A stretch of DNA of 64,000 nt from Roseovarius autotrophicus (GCF_018069895.1 NZ_JAGQDH010000010.1:1-64000), one strand, 5' to 3'. Counted from the stretch's first letter, positions 27,011 to 34,740 are shown. The notes: generated by a model not told the origin, from the letters alone. Program-made: numbers and translations.

Positions 27011-27910
27011 TCAGAATGACGCTTTGCGGCCCATTGGCAAGTGCAGTCGCATCTCGGGCAGGAGTCGCGACCAGCGCGGCGCGGCGCGTTCGGGCAGGGC
27101 GGCGCGAAGCTGTGCGATCGACAGGCGGTCCGGGTCGCGCAGAAGGGCCGCGTAGAAATCGAGCGCGCCGGGACGGGTATAGGCGGACCAGTGGCAGATG
27201 CGCGTGGCGGGGGGCGCCACGTCATATCCTGCGCGGTTCAGGACGTCGAGCGTGCCGGGATCGTCGAGTTGCAGGGTAAGAACATTGGCCCCGGTCGGCA
27301 GCGCGAGTCCCAGGCTGCGGTCGCCGCGCGCGGGGGCCGGGATGAGACATTCGAGCAGGAAATCGTAAACATCGTTCTCGCGCGTGGTGACGTTGATGAT
27401 CTCTGCCGCGTGGCCTGCGGGGCTGGCCAGGGCCTGCGCCGCGTGGTGGCCGAATTCGGCCCCCGCCAGCAGAATGGCGCGGTCGATCGCGCCCGGCTTC
27501 AGGTGTGACAGCGCCGAGAGCACCACCCGCGCACCAAGGGAATGTGCGATGGCGTGGACCGGGCGATGCGGCGCACGGGCTTGCAAGACGTTGATCGTGG
27601 CTGCGAGCGCCTCTCCGGCGTGGACGGCCTCTCTGTATGCCTGCCAGAGCGTGCCGCGCGCGTTCCAGCCGAAGCCCAGGGCGAGACCTTCGTCGCCTCG
27701 GGTGCCGTCAAAGCCCAGACCACGCGGCCAGGATACCACCTTGAAGCACTCACGCTCGGGCGCGAGAGAAAATATCTGGCGATGGGGGCATTCGCTGGCA
27801 TGGCCGGGGGCGTATCTGAACCCGTGCACCATGATGATGACCGGCCCCGATCCGGCATCAAGCGCCCAGGTCGGCAGGTGGTCCCCGGTATTTACATGAA
27901 CGAGCGGCAT
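27011..27910 (-). CDS. Alpha/beta hydrolase
   Basis: A 299-residue protein with an alpha/beta hydrolase pattern: a strand and oxyanion region at VIIMVHGFRYAPG (residues 24-36), a nucleophile elbow IAHSLGARVV with Ser in the SxxG-like AHSLGA motif, and later Asp and His candidates. It resembles lipase- or esterase-like hydrolases of the DUF900 type. The substrate is unknown. The ATG at 27910 is preferred over an in-frame GTG two codons upstream. It diverges from the metZ riboswitch region. Confidence 0.75.
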   Translation of the reverse strand: MPLVHVNTGDHLPTWALDAGSGPVIIMVHGFRYAPGHASECPHRQIFSLAPERECFKVVSWPRGLGFDGTRGDEGLALGFGWNARGTLWQAYREAVHAGEALAATINVLQARAPHRPVHAIAHSLGARVVLSALSHLKPGAIDRAILLAGAEFGHHAAQALASPAGHAAEIINVTTRENDVYDFLLECLIPAPARGDRSLGLALPTGANVLTLQLDDPGTLDVLNRAGYDVAPPATRICHWSAYTRPGALDFYAALLRDPDRLSIAQLRAALPERAAPRWSRLLPEMRLHLPMGRKASF

Positions 27911-28012
27911 GTCCACCGATCCCTACAACATCTTGTGTCGAGGAATTAGGCGCGCCATATGTCGGCACCGCGACGCTTTGATAAAACTACGGTGACAGAG
28001 TTGACGCAGCCC

Positions 28013-28090
28013 GGACCTGTGGTTAAAGCGCCGCATGTGGCGCTTTGTTACCGGATTGCGGGCCACGTTAAACAACTCCGCTAAAAGGTC
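28013..28090 (+). promoter_or_regulatory. SAM-II (SAM_alpha) riboswitch upstream of metZ
   Basis: The conserved SAM-II parts are visible. P1 is formed by GUGG (28019-28022) and CCAC (28063-28066). The loop holds GUUACCGGAUUGC (28047-28059), and the tail CACGUUAAACAA leads to GCUAAAAGGU (28080-28089). ACC (28050-28052) can pair with GGU (28087-28089) to make the pseudoknot that binds S-adenosylmethionine. An extra perfect 8-bp hairpin (28025-28046, AAAGCGCC/GGCGCTTT) is inserted in the P1 loop. The site before metZ is typical of alphaproteobacteria. Confidence 0.85.
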
Positions 28091-28095
28091 AGGAG

Positions 28096-28133
28096 AAAGC
28101 CCCCTTTCGCTTGGCCGCGGGCGGGGCTTTTTC
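28096..28133 (+). terminator. Terminator-like hairpin in the metZ leader
   Basis: AAAGCCCC (28096-28103) and GGGGCTTT (28123-28130) pair over 8 bp, followed by TT, directly downstream of the riboswitch pseudoknot and 29 bases before the metZ start. An AGGAG run (28091-28095) sits between the riboswitch and the hairpin. SAM-dependent premature termination would explain the layout; blocking of translation is the alternative. Confidence 0.6.
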
Positions 28134-28161
28134 GGTTGGGCCGCGCGCCCGGAGGACGGAT

Positions 28162-29331
28162 ATGAAGACACGCACGAAACTGGTCCATGGCGGCACGCGG
28201 CGCAGCCAATACAACGAGGTAAGCGAGGCGATTTTCCTCACGCAGGGTTTTGTCTATGACAGCGCCGAGGCGGCTGAGGCGCGGTTCATCAAGGCGGGAC
28301 CGGACGAGTTCATCTATGCCCGCTACGGCAATCCTACGGTGGCCATGTTCGAGGAACGCATCGCCGCGCTTGAGGGGGCCGAGGACGCCTTTGCCACGGC
28401 AAGCGGCATGGCGGCCGTCTCGGGCGCGCTGACCTCGATGCTGCGGGCGGGCGATCATGTGGTCTCGGCGCGGGCGCTGTTCGGCTCGTGCCTCTATGTG
28501 CTGGAGGAGGTTCTCACGCGGTTCGGCGTCGAGGTGACATTCGTGGATGGCACCGACCTTGACGCGTGGCGCGCGGCGATCCGGCCCGGCACGAAAGCCG
28601 TATTTTTCGAGACTGTCGCCAACCCGACGCTGGAGGTGATCGACATCGCCGCCGTGGCGGAACTGGCCCATGCGGCGGGGGCGCTTGTGGTGGTGGACAA
28701 TGTCTTTGCCACGCCGGTCTATTCCGATGCCATCGCTCAGGGGGCCGATGTGGTGATCTATTCGGCCACCAAGCACATCGACGGACAGGGGCGCTGTCTG
28801 GGCGGGGTGGTTCTGGGCGGCCGCGAGTTCATCCGCAAGACGCTTGAGCCCTACATGAAGCACACCGGCGGCGCGCTCTCGCCGTTCAACGCCTGGGTCA
28901 TGCTCAAGGGGCTTGAGACGATCGACCTGCGGGTGCGCGCGCAATCGGCCAGCGCGCAGGCGATTGCCGAGGCGCTTTCGGGTGACGCGCGGTTGCGGGT
29001 AATCTATCCGGGGCTTGGGGATCATCCGCAGCACGCGCTGGCGATGCGGCAGATGGGGCAGGGGGGCACGGTGCTGTCGCTCGATCTGAAGGGCGGGCAG
29101 GCGGCGGCGTTCCGGTTTCTCAATGCGCTTGAAATCGTGATCATCTCCAACAACCTGGGCGATGCGAAATCCATCGTGACGCACCCGGCCACCACCACCC
29201 ACCAACGACTGCCGGCGGAACAGAAGGTCGTGCTCGGCATCACGCCGGGGCTGGTGCGGCTCAGCGTGGGGCTGGAGGATGCGGAGGACCTGATCGCCGA
29301 TCTGCGGCATGCGCTTGACGCGGCGGGGTAG
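28162..29331 (+). CDS. metZ: O-succinylhomoserine sulfhydrylase
   Basis: A 389-residue PLP enzyme of the Cys/Met metabolism family that makes homocysteine from O-succinyl- (or O-acetyl-) homoserine and sulfide. The PLP lysine is Lys204 in IYSATKHIDGQGRCLGG; other family segments are YARYGNPTV (residues 52-60) and TVANPTLEVIDI. The GGAGG-like site 5-10 bases before the ATG at 28162 fixes the start. Expression is probably controlled by the SAM-II riboswitch and hairpin just upstream, giving feedback from S-adenosylmethionine. MetZ and MetY cannot be fully separated by eye. Confidence 0.93.
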   Translation: MKTRTKLVHGGTRRSQYNEVSEAIFLTQGFVYDSAEAAEARFIKAGPDEFIYARYGNPTVAMFEERIAALEGAEDAFATASGMAAVSGALTSMLRAGDHVVSARALFGSCLYVLEEVLTRFGVEVTFVDGTDLDAWRAAIRPGTKAVFFETVANPTLEVIDIAAVAELAHAAGALVVVDNVFATPVYSDAIAQGADVVIYSATKHIDGQGRCLGGVVLGGREFIRKTLEPYMKHTGGALSPFNAWVMLKGLETIDLRVRAQSASAQAIAEALSGDARLRVIYPGLGDHPQHALAMRQMGQGGTVLSLDLKGGQAAAFRFLNALEIVIISNNLGDAKSIVTHPATTTHQRLPAEQKVVLGITPGLVRLSVGLEDAEDLIADLRHALDAAG

Positions 29332-29369
29332 AAAGACCTGACGGAAATGATCCGGCCTGTCGCCTTTGG

Positions 29370-29383
29370 CGTAAGAACTTACG
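29370..29383. promoter_or_regulatory. Palindrome upstream of folE2
   Basis: CGTAAG-AA-CTTACG is a perfect 6-bp inverted repeat with a 2-base centre, 67-80 bases upstream of the folE2 start. It is preceded by a small CGCC-TTT-GGCG hairpin (29361-29371). It may be an operator. In other bacteria folE2 is often under Zur control, but this motif does not match a Zur box that I can recall. Confidence 0.4.
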
Positions 29384-29449
29384 TGAATGGCAATTTCGGG
29401 GGAAACGGCTTATGTTTCTCTCGTGACGAGCGGACAGGGAAATTTTTGA

Positions 29450-30550
29450 ATGAACATGCATCCCTCTGACATGCTGCCGGTTCCCGACCGGGACGAGGCG
29501 AAACAGGCGCTTGCGCGGCTCCGGGCGTGGGCGTCCTCGGCCACCGCCGAAGAGGTGGCCGACCTCGATCCGGCGATCGCGCGTCTTTTACCCGAGGCGA
29601 CCCTGACGAACTATCCCGCCATGGCCCGTGACTATCCCGAAGGTTTCGAGGTGGACGACGCCTATCGCGCCTCGCTGCCCGACCTTCAGAACGGCCCGGC
29701 CTCGCTCATCCGGGGCACGAAACAGCAGTTACAGCATGTGGGGATTTCCAACTTCCGCCTGCCGATCCGCTTTCACACCCGCGACAATGGCGATCTCACG
29801 CTTGAGACATCCGTTACCGGCACGGTCAGCCTGGAGGCGGGCAAGAAGGGCATCAACATGTCGCGCATCATGCGCAGCTTTTACAAGCATGCCGAAAAAA
29901 CCTTCAGCTTCGAGGTGATGGAGGCGGCGCTTGATGATTACCTGACCGATCTCGACAGCGGCGAGGCGCGGTTGCAGATGCGGCTGTCCTACCCGATGAA
30001 GCTGCGGTCGCTGCGCTCTGGTCTCGAGGGCTATCAGTATTACGACATCGCGCTGGAACTGGTGGAACAGGGCGGGGTCAAGCGCAAGTTCGTGCATCTC
30101 GATTATGTCTATTCCTCGACCTGCCCCTGTTCGCTGGAGTTGAGCGAGCACGCGCGCGCCACGCGCGGGCAGCTTGCGACACCACATTCGCAACGCTCGG
30201 TCGCACGTCTCTCGATCGAGGTGGTCGCGGGCGGTTGCTTGTGGTTCGAGGACCTCATCGACCTCGCGCGTCGCTCCGTGCCGACCGAGACGCAGGTCAT
30301 GGTCAAGCGCGAGGACGAGCAGGCTTTTGCCGAGTTGAACGCGGCCAACGCGATCTTTGTCGAGGATGCCGCGCGGCTTTTCTGCGAGCAGTTGCTGGCC
30401 GATCCGCGCATCGGCGATTTCCGCGTAGTGGCCAGCCATCAGGAAAGTCTGCACAGTCATGACGCGGTCAGCGTGCTGACCGAGGGCGAGACCTTCGCCG
30501 CAACCAGCCTTGATCCGCGCCTGTTCCAGACGCTTGTTCACGGCGGCTAG
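29450..30550 (+). CDS. folE2: GTP cyclohydrolase FolE2
   Basis: A 366-residue type IB GTP cyclohydrolase, the first step of folate synthesis (GTP to dihydroneopterin triphosphate). Unlike FolE it can work with metals other than zinc. Family segments are HVGISNFRLPI, KKGINMSRI, the YSSTCPCSLELSEHA block with its conserved cysteine near residue 224, and PHSQRS. The C-terminal half ends in SVLTEGETFAA. The gene stands alone on the plus strand after metZ. No classical folE is in the window. Confidence 0.95.
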   Translation: MNMHPSDMLPVPDRDEAKQALARLRAWASSATAEEVADLDPAIARLLPEATLTNYPAMARDYPEGFEVDDAYRASLPDLQNGPASLIRGTKQQLQHVGISNFRLPIRFHTRDNGDLTLETSVTGTVSLEAGKKGINMSRIMRSFYKHAEKTFSFEVMEAALDDYLTDLDSGEARLQMRLSYPMKLRSLRSGLEGYQYYDIALELVEQGGVKRKFVHLDYVYSSTCPCSLELSEHARATRGQLATPHSQRSVARLSIEVVAGGCLWFEDLIDLARRSVPTETQVMVKREDEQAFAELNAANAIFVEDAARLFCEQLLADPRIGDFRVVASHQESLHSHDAVSVLTEGETFAATSLDPRLFQTLVHGG

Positions 30551-30590
30551 GCGCGCTGCCCGGTTTTTGGGCAGTCCAGGAGCCCTGCTG

Positions 30591-30653
30591 GCGGCATTTT
30601 GCTGCATATGCGAAATGTGATTTGACCTCGCGGCATTTTGCTGCAACGCAGCA
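30591..30653 (+). promoter_or_regulatory. PhaR-like operator and 16-base direct repeat upstream of the AKP-rich gene
   Basis: The 16-mer gcggcattttgctgca occurs twice, at 30591-30606 and 30630-30645. The second copy continues into the palindrome TGCTGC-aac-GCAGCA (30639-30653), which contains CTGC-N3-GCAG (30641-30651). As I recall, that is the binding form of PhaR, the polyhydroxyalkanoate-sensing repressor, in Paracoccus and Rhodobacter. A TTGACC -35-like element lies between the copies (30622-30627). The site is about 75 bases upstream of the next start. Confidence 0.55.
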
Positions 30654-30726
30654 TTGGACCTGCGTTAGACGCGTGTCACCTGTCTGCGCCATAATGGCCG
30701 ACACCTGACAAAGAGGATCAAGGAAC

Positions 30727-31266
30727 ATGTTTACACCCGATCTGCCGCTCAAGCTGTCTGCCGCCAGCATTCGGCTGACCGGCTATATGGTCGAAAGCCA
30801 GTTGCGCATTGCCCGGATCATGACCGAGGCGGGATTGCGCGCGACGCCCTTGGGGCCGCTTTTCAAATCGCAGGAGGCTCCGGCCACACGCGCCATCGCC
30901 CCGGCCAAGCCGCGCGCCGCGCGCCCCGCCGTCAAACCTGTCGTCAAGCCGGCTCTGAGCCCGGTCAAGGACGCGGCCCCCGCGCCCAAGCCCGCCCCGA
31001 AAGCCAAAGAAGCGCCAGTCGCTTCACCCGAAGCCAAATCCGCCCCCGCGCCCAAGCCTGCGCCGAAAGCGGAAGTGGCCGCCGCGCCCAAGCCCAAGGC
31101 CGAGGCCGCCCCGGTCAAACCGGCACCCACCGCTGCCAAGGCACAGGCCGAGATTGCCAAGCCCGAGGTCGCCAAGGCCGAAGCCCCCGCCGCGCTCAAG
31201 CGCCCGCGTGCGCCTTCGGCACCGCCCGCATTGCCCGAACGCGCGGCAAAAGCCGATACGGAATAA
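30727..31266 (+). CDS. Ala/Lys/Pro-rich protein with phasin-like N-terminus
   Basis: A 179-residue protein of two parts. Residues 1-50 (LKLSAASIRLTGYMVESQLRIARIMTEA) look like an amphipathic helix. Residues 51-179 are disordered and consist largely of Ala, Lys and Pro, with the decamer APAPKPAPKA twice. PhaF-type phasins combine a granule-binding helix with an AAKP-rich tail in the same order, and a PhaR-like operator lies upstream. I therefore suggest a polyhydroxyalkanoate granule protein, but no domain is certain. Two terminator-like features flank the gene. It has no signal peptide. Confidence 0.6.
   Translation: MFTPDLPLKLSAASIRLTGYMVESQLRIARIMTEAGLRATPLGPLFKSQEAPATRAIAPAKPRAARPAVKPVVKPALSPVKDAAPAPKPAPKAKEAPVASPEAKSAPAPKPAPKAEVAAAPKPKAEAAPVKPAPTAAKAQAEIAKPEVAKAEAPAALKRPRAPSAPPALPERAAKADTE
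30976..31071 (+). repeat. Two 30-base direct repeats inside the AKP-rich gene
   Basis: Segments 30976-31005 and 31042-31071 differ at only three positions and each encode APAPKPAPKA. They lie 66 bases apart in frame, so copy number could change without a frameshift. Confidence 0.7.
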
Positions 31267-31274
31267 GTCCTTGC

Positions 31275-31314
31275 TGGCCGGGATGCAGCAGATGCAACCC
31301 GGCCATTCCGTTTT
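31275..31314 (+). terminator. Rho-independent terminator of the AKP-rich gene
   Basis: TGGCCGGG (31275-31282) and CCCGGCCA (31298-31305) form a perfect 8-bp stem, followed by TTCCGTTTT. It lies 9 bases after the stop codon at 31266. Confidence 0.65.
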
Positions 31315-31389
31315 GGCGCTCGTCATGTCAGTGGCTATGACCTAATTAGATCGCAGGGAGGAAACGCATCACATCCGTGAGGTTTCCAA

Positions 31390-31611
31390 ATGGCATACAT
31401 ATCCACGAATATCACATCTGCCCCGCTGCGCGCTTTCTGGAAGGGCTTTGTCGCCGCGCTTGAAAGATCCTGCGAACGGCACGCGCAAGTGCAGAGCCGT
31501 CGCGCCCGGATCGAGGCGCTCGAGGCGAAATCCGATGAGGAACTCGCCCGGATTGGCCTCCGCCGGGACGATATCGCCTATCATGTCTTCAAGGACCTTT
31601 TCTACGCCTGA
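31390..31611 (+). CDS. DUF1127 domain-containing small protein
   Basis: A 73-residue basic protein. The C-terminal half holds the DUF1127 pattern: RRARIEALEAKSDEELARIGLRRDDIAYHVF, that is a helix with L.A.SDEELA.IGL.R.DI. DUF1127 proteins in alphaproteobacteria are linked to RNA turnover, phosphate or stress responses; no function can be assigned here. A purine-rich gtgaggtttcc precedes the ATG. A strong terminator follows at 31629-31668, so it is a single-gene unit. A second, related small gene comes next. Confidence 0.8.
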   Translation: MAYISTNITSAPLRAFWKGFVAALERSCERHAQVQSRRARIEALEAKSDEELARIGLRRDDIAYHVFKDLFYA

Positions 31612-31628
31612 ACAAGACGAGACAATCT

Positions 31629-31668
31629 GTCCCCGCCCGCGTCATGGCGCGGCGGGGACGATGTTTTT
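31629..31668 (+). terminator. Strong rho-independent terminator after the DUF1127 gene
   Basis: GTCCCCGCC (31629-31637) and GGCGGGGAC (31651-31659) form a perfect 9-bp stem with a 13-base loop, followed by gatgTTTTT. It lies 18 bases after the stop codon. Confidence 0.85.
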
Positions 31669-31784
31669 GCTGCACCGCAGCGGAAATCCGCGCAAGACGC
31701 GCCGCATCCCGCGAAATTTCCGGCGGGATGCGCTATATTGACAGTCAGGGAGGGGACCCTCGCAAGCGACGATAAGGGGACCCA

Positions 31785-32018
31785 ATGACCGCAGACATCG
31801 TGCATACCCGTTTTCTGCCCGCCGGCTGGCGGCGTGATCTAGACCTGTTTCTGACCGAACGCGCGCCGGGCATGAATGGCTACATGCTGTCGCGACGCCG
31901 GATTGACAGCGTGATGCGCCTCCAGGCGCTCAGCGACCGTGATCTTGCTGCGATGGGGCTGCAGCGCGCCGATATTCCGGCTTTCGTGTTCGAGGATGTG
32001 CTGCCCGATCAGCTCTGA
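31785..32018 (+). CDS. DUF1127-like small protein
   Basis: A 77-residue protein. The C-terminal part, RRRIDSVMRLQALSDRDLAAMGLQRADIPAFVFEDVL, aligns by eye with the DUF1127 core of the gene before it (LQALSDRDLAAMGLQRADI against LEAKSDEELARIGLRRDDI). The N-terminus differs (MTADIVHTRFLPAGWRRDL). The function is unknown. AAGGGGA precedes the ATG. It is followed 57 bases later by trkH, but a functional link is not evident. Confidence 0.7.
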   Translation: MTADIVHTRFLPAGWRRDLDLFLTERAPGMNGYMLSRRRIDSVMRLQALSDRDLAAMGLQRADIPAFVFEDVLPDQL

Positions 32019-32075
32019 GACAGCGCCGCCCAAGCCGCTTGACAGGCGCGCGGGCTGACGCCAAGGCTGCGCTCC

Positions 32076-33524
32076 ATGTTTGACGTGCGCCCCGTGGGAT
32101 ATCTTGTCGGGCTGATGGTGATGGCCATGGGCCTTACCATGGCCTTGCCACTTCTGGTGGATCTCGCCGAAGGGCGTGAGCATTGGCCCGTTTTCGCCGA
32201 AAGCATGATCGTGACCTGCCTCGCCGGGGGGCTGGTGGCGCTGTCCTGCCGCAATTCGGTGGGGCAGGGGCTGAACATCCAGCAGGCGTTTCTGCTGACA
32301 ACGACGGTCTGGGTGGCGCTGCCGCTTTTCGGCGCGATGCCCTTCATGCTGGGCGAGACGCAGCTTGGCTTTGTCGATGCGTTCTTCGAATCGATGTCGG
32401 GGATGACCACGACCGGCACCACGGTCATCGCCGGGCTTGATGATCTGCCCAAGGGGATCCTGCTGTGGCGCGGCATCCTGCAATGGCTGGGCGGGCTTGG
32501 CATTGTCATCGTGGCGCTGGTGTTCCTGCCCGAAATGCGGGTGGGCGGGATGCAGTTCTTTCGTTCCGAGGGGTTCGATACCTTCGGCAAGGCGCTGCCG
32601 CGCACGATCGATATCTCGAAAGGGGTGCTTAACGTCTATCTGGGCCTGACGGTTGTCTGCACGGCGACCTATCTCGCGCTTGGCATGGGGGCGTTCGATG
32701 CGACGGTGCACGCGCTGACCACAGTCTCGACCGGGGGATTTTCCACGACCGATGCCTCGTTCGGTGCCTTTCCCGGTGCACCGCAATATGCCTGCGTGGT
32801 GTTCATGGTGTTGGCCAGTCTGCCGTTCGTACGGATGATGCAGGGTGTGCAGGGAAACCTGCGGCCGCTGCTGCAGGATACACAGGTGCGTACCTATATC
32901 CGCTGGCTGTTCTATTCCTTTGCGCTGCTGGCGGCCTATGACATTCTTGCGCTCGGAAATTTCGATGAGGCGCGGCTGCGTGAGCGGCTGTTCAACGTGG
33001 TGTCGCTGTTTTCCGGCACGGGCTATGGCGACGGCGATGTGACGGCCTATGGCCACTTTTCCTTTGCCATCCTGATCATCGTGGGGGCGATCGGCGGCTG
33101 CACCGGCTCCACCGGCTGTTCGATCAAGATCTTCCGCTACCAGCTCATGCTGCGCGCGCTCGGCCAGCAGGCGCGGCGGATATTCCATCCCTCCTCGGTC
33201 ATGGTGCTGCGTCATGAGGGGCGGCAGGTCGAGGATGAGGTGCTGCAATCGGTGATGCTGCTCTTTACCGTCTATATCCTGTCGCTCGGGTTCTTTTCTG
33301 TGGCGTTGGAACTGACCGGGCTGACACTGATGGAATCGGTCACCGGCGCGTGGACGGCGATCTTCAACATCGGTCCCGCCTTCGGGCCAAGCGTGGGCGA
33401 TACCGGCTCGGTTCAGGCCTTTCCCGAGATGGCGAAGGCGCTGATGATCGCGGCCATGCTGATGGGACGGCTGGAAATCATCGCCGTCATCGTGCTTCTG
33501 CTGCCACGCTTCTGGCGCCCCTGA
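32076..33524 (+). CDS. trkH: TrkH family potassium uptake protein
   Basis: A 482-residue inner-membrane potassium transporter subunit of the Trk/Ktr superfamily, which needs the cytoplasmic NAD-binding protein TrkA. Four selectivity-filter loops with the expected glycine pattern are visible: MSGMTTTGTTV, TTVSTGGFSTTD, FSGTGYGDGD and IGGCTGSTGCSIK. The number of hydrophobic helices fits the family. The start ATG gives MFDVRPVGYLVGLMVMAMGL, a membrane segment right at the N-terminus. No trkA is present in this window. A hairpin follows the stop. Confidence 0.93.
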   Translation: MFDVRPVGYLVGLMVMAMGLTMALPLLVDLAEGREHWPVFAESMIVTCLAGGLVALSCRNSVGQGLNIQQAFLLTTTVWVALPLFGAMPFMLGETQLGFVDAFFESMSGMTTTGTTVIAGLDDLPKGILLWRGILQWLGGLGIVIVALVFLPEMRVGGMQFFRSEGFDTFGKALPRTIDISKGVLNVYLGLTVVCTATYLALGMGAFDATVHALTTVSTGGFSTTDASFGAFPGAPQYACVVFMVLASLPFVRMMQGVQGNLRPLLQDTQVRTYIRWLFYSFALLAAYDILALGNFDEARLRERLFNVVSLFSGTGYGDGDVTAYGHFSFAILIIVGAIGGCTGSTGCSIKIFRYQLMLRALGQQARRIFHPSSVMVLRHEGRQVEDEVLQSVMLLFTVYILSLGFFSVALELTGLTLMESVTGAWTAIFNIGPAFGPSVGDTGSVQAFPEMAKALMIAAMLMGRLEIIAVIVLLLPRFWRP

Positions 33525-33547
33525 GCCGGCCTGACCGGCCCGGCTCA
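33522..33547. terminator. Hairpin after trkH
   Basis: TGAGCCGG (33522-33529, includes the trkH stop) pairs perfectly with CCGGCTCA (33540-33547) around a 10-base loop. It separates trkH from the convergent tRNA-Thr gene. No U-tract is seen. Confidence 0.55.
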
Positions 33548-33581
33548 CCCCTGGCGGGCAAGGTCCATCTGGAAAGAAGAC

Positions 33582-33657
33582 TGGTGCCGCTGAAGGGACT
33601 CGAACCCCCGACCCCATCATTACGAATGACGTGCTCTACCAGCTGAGCTACAGCGGC
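33582..33657 (-). tRNA. tRNA-Thr (anticodon CGT)
   Basis: A 76-base cloverleaf with encoded CCA on the minus strand. The acceptor stem is GCCGCTG/CAGCGGC, the D-arm GCTCAGCTGGTAGAGC, and the anticodon stem CGTCA/TGATG around the loop TTCGTAA, giving anticodon CGT that reads ACG threonine codons. The T-arm GGGGG-TTCGAGT-CCCTT has two G-U pairs. The discriminator base is A. Confidence 0.95.
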
Positions 33658-33747
33658 ACTCTTCTCGACAGGCGCGCCGGAGCGGGCCTTGTGCGACCGA
33701 GCGTCTATACGCTCTGTTCCGACCGTGCAAGGGGTTTTGCGCGCCTG

Positions 33748-33882
33748 TCACCGCAAGTGCGGGGGGGGCTCATTCGTCCGGGCCGGGGGCGCGGGCAGAT
33801 CGGCCTCGCGGGCTGCGACAACGCCGCCCGCGCCGGCGACGGCGCAGGTGATGAAAACCTCTCGGGGCATGGTAAGGGGCAT
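33748..33882 (-). pseudogene. N-terminal remnant of a beta-keto acid cleavage enzyme (BKACE/DUF849)
   Basis: A 44-codon minus-strand ORF begins MPLTMPREVFITCAVAGAGG, closely like the N-terminus of BKACE (DUF849) proteins of Rhodobacterales, which start around REVFITCAVTG-G. After residue 20 the reading turns into low-complexity alanine/proline sequence and stops. The usual protein is about 300 residues, so nearly all of the gene is gone. It lies 42 bases beyond the mazG stop on the same strand. The family match rests on about 12 residues, so it is suggestive only. Confidence 0.5.
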
Positions 33883-33924
33883 GGTGGCTCATTCCGTCAG
33901 GTTGCGGGGCGCGCACGGGGCGCC

Positions 33925-34740
33925 TCAGCGGCGTTCCTCGGTCTTGGCAGCGTTCCAGAGCGCGTCCATTTCCGCAAGATCGCTGTCCTCGGGGCGGCGT
34001 CCATCTTCGGCCAGACGTCCCTCGATCCACTCGAAACGGCGGGTGAATTTGGCGTTGGCGCGGCGCAGCGCGGCCTCGGGGCAAAGCCGCATGTGCCGCG
34101 CGAGATTGGCCATGACGAAAAGCAGATCGCCGAATTCGTCTTCGATCCTGTCGGGATCGGCCTTTGCTGCCGCCTCATGCAGTTCCTCAACTTCCTCTCG
34201 TATCTTGTCGAGAACATGAGAGGAGTCGGGCCAGTCGAACCCCACCCGCGCGGCGCGCTTTTGCAATTTCACCGCCCGCAGCAGCGCAGGCAGGCCAAGC
34301 GCCACGCCCTCGAGCGTGCCGCGCCGCCCCTCTGATGCGCGCTCGGCGGCCTTGACCGTCTCCCAGTCGCGGGTCTGTTGCTCGACTGATTTCTCTCGGC
34401 TTTCATTGCCGAACACATGCGGGTGCCGCGCCACCATCTTGTCGGAAATGGCATTGGCCACGTCCTCGATGTCGAACAGCCCCTTGTCGCGCGCGATCTG
34501 CGCGTGAAACACCGCCTGCAACAAGAGGTCGCCCAGTTCCGAGCGCAGTTCCTGCCAATCGCCTCGTTCGATGGCGTCGGCGACTTCGTATGCCTCTTCA
34601 ATGGTATAGGGGGCGATGGTGGCGAAATCCTGTTCGATATCCCAGGGACAGCCCGTCTCTGGATCGCGCAGCCGCGCCATGATCGCGATGAGCCGGGGCA
34701 GCCCGCCGCGCGCGTCATGAATAAGGGCATCGTCAACCAT
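33925..34740 (-). CDS. mazG: Nucleoside triphosphate pyrophosphohydrolase MazG
   Basis: A 271-residue enzyme that hydrolyses nucleoside triphosphates to monophosphates and pyrophosphate. Two MazG domains are visible: the first with CPWDIEQDFATIAPYTIEEAYEVADAIERGDWQELRSELGD (residues 31-71, EExxE metal site and downstream ExxD), the second with EEVEELHEAAAKADPDRIEDEFGDLLFVMANLAR. The ATG at 34740 is chosen because the protein starts MVDDALIHDARGGLPRLI as in relatives; the long upstream ORF is an antisense artefact of the M20 gene. It diverges from that gene by 63 bases. Confidence 0.95.
   Translation of the reverse strand: MVDDALIHDARGGLPRLIAIMARLRDPETGCPWDIEQDFATIAPYTIEEAYEVADAIERGDWQELRSELGDLLLQAVFHAQIARDKGLFDIEDVANAISDKMVARHPHVFGNESREKSVEQQTRDWETVKAAERASEGRRGTLEGVALGLPALLRAVKLQKRAARVGFDWPDSSHVLDKIREEVEELHEAAAKADPDRIEDEFGDLLFVMANLARHMRLCPEAALRRANAKFTRRFEWIEGRLAEDGRRPEDSDLAEMDALWNAAKTEERR

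Noticed and set aside
31839..33620. 593-residue minus-strand ORF opposite trkH
   Set aside because: His/Arg/Gln-rich sequence with no domain. trkH in the same place has all four selectivity loops.
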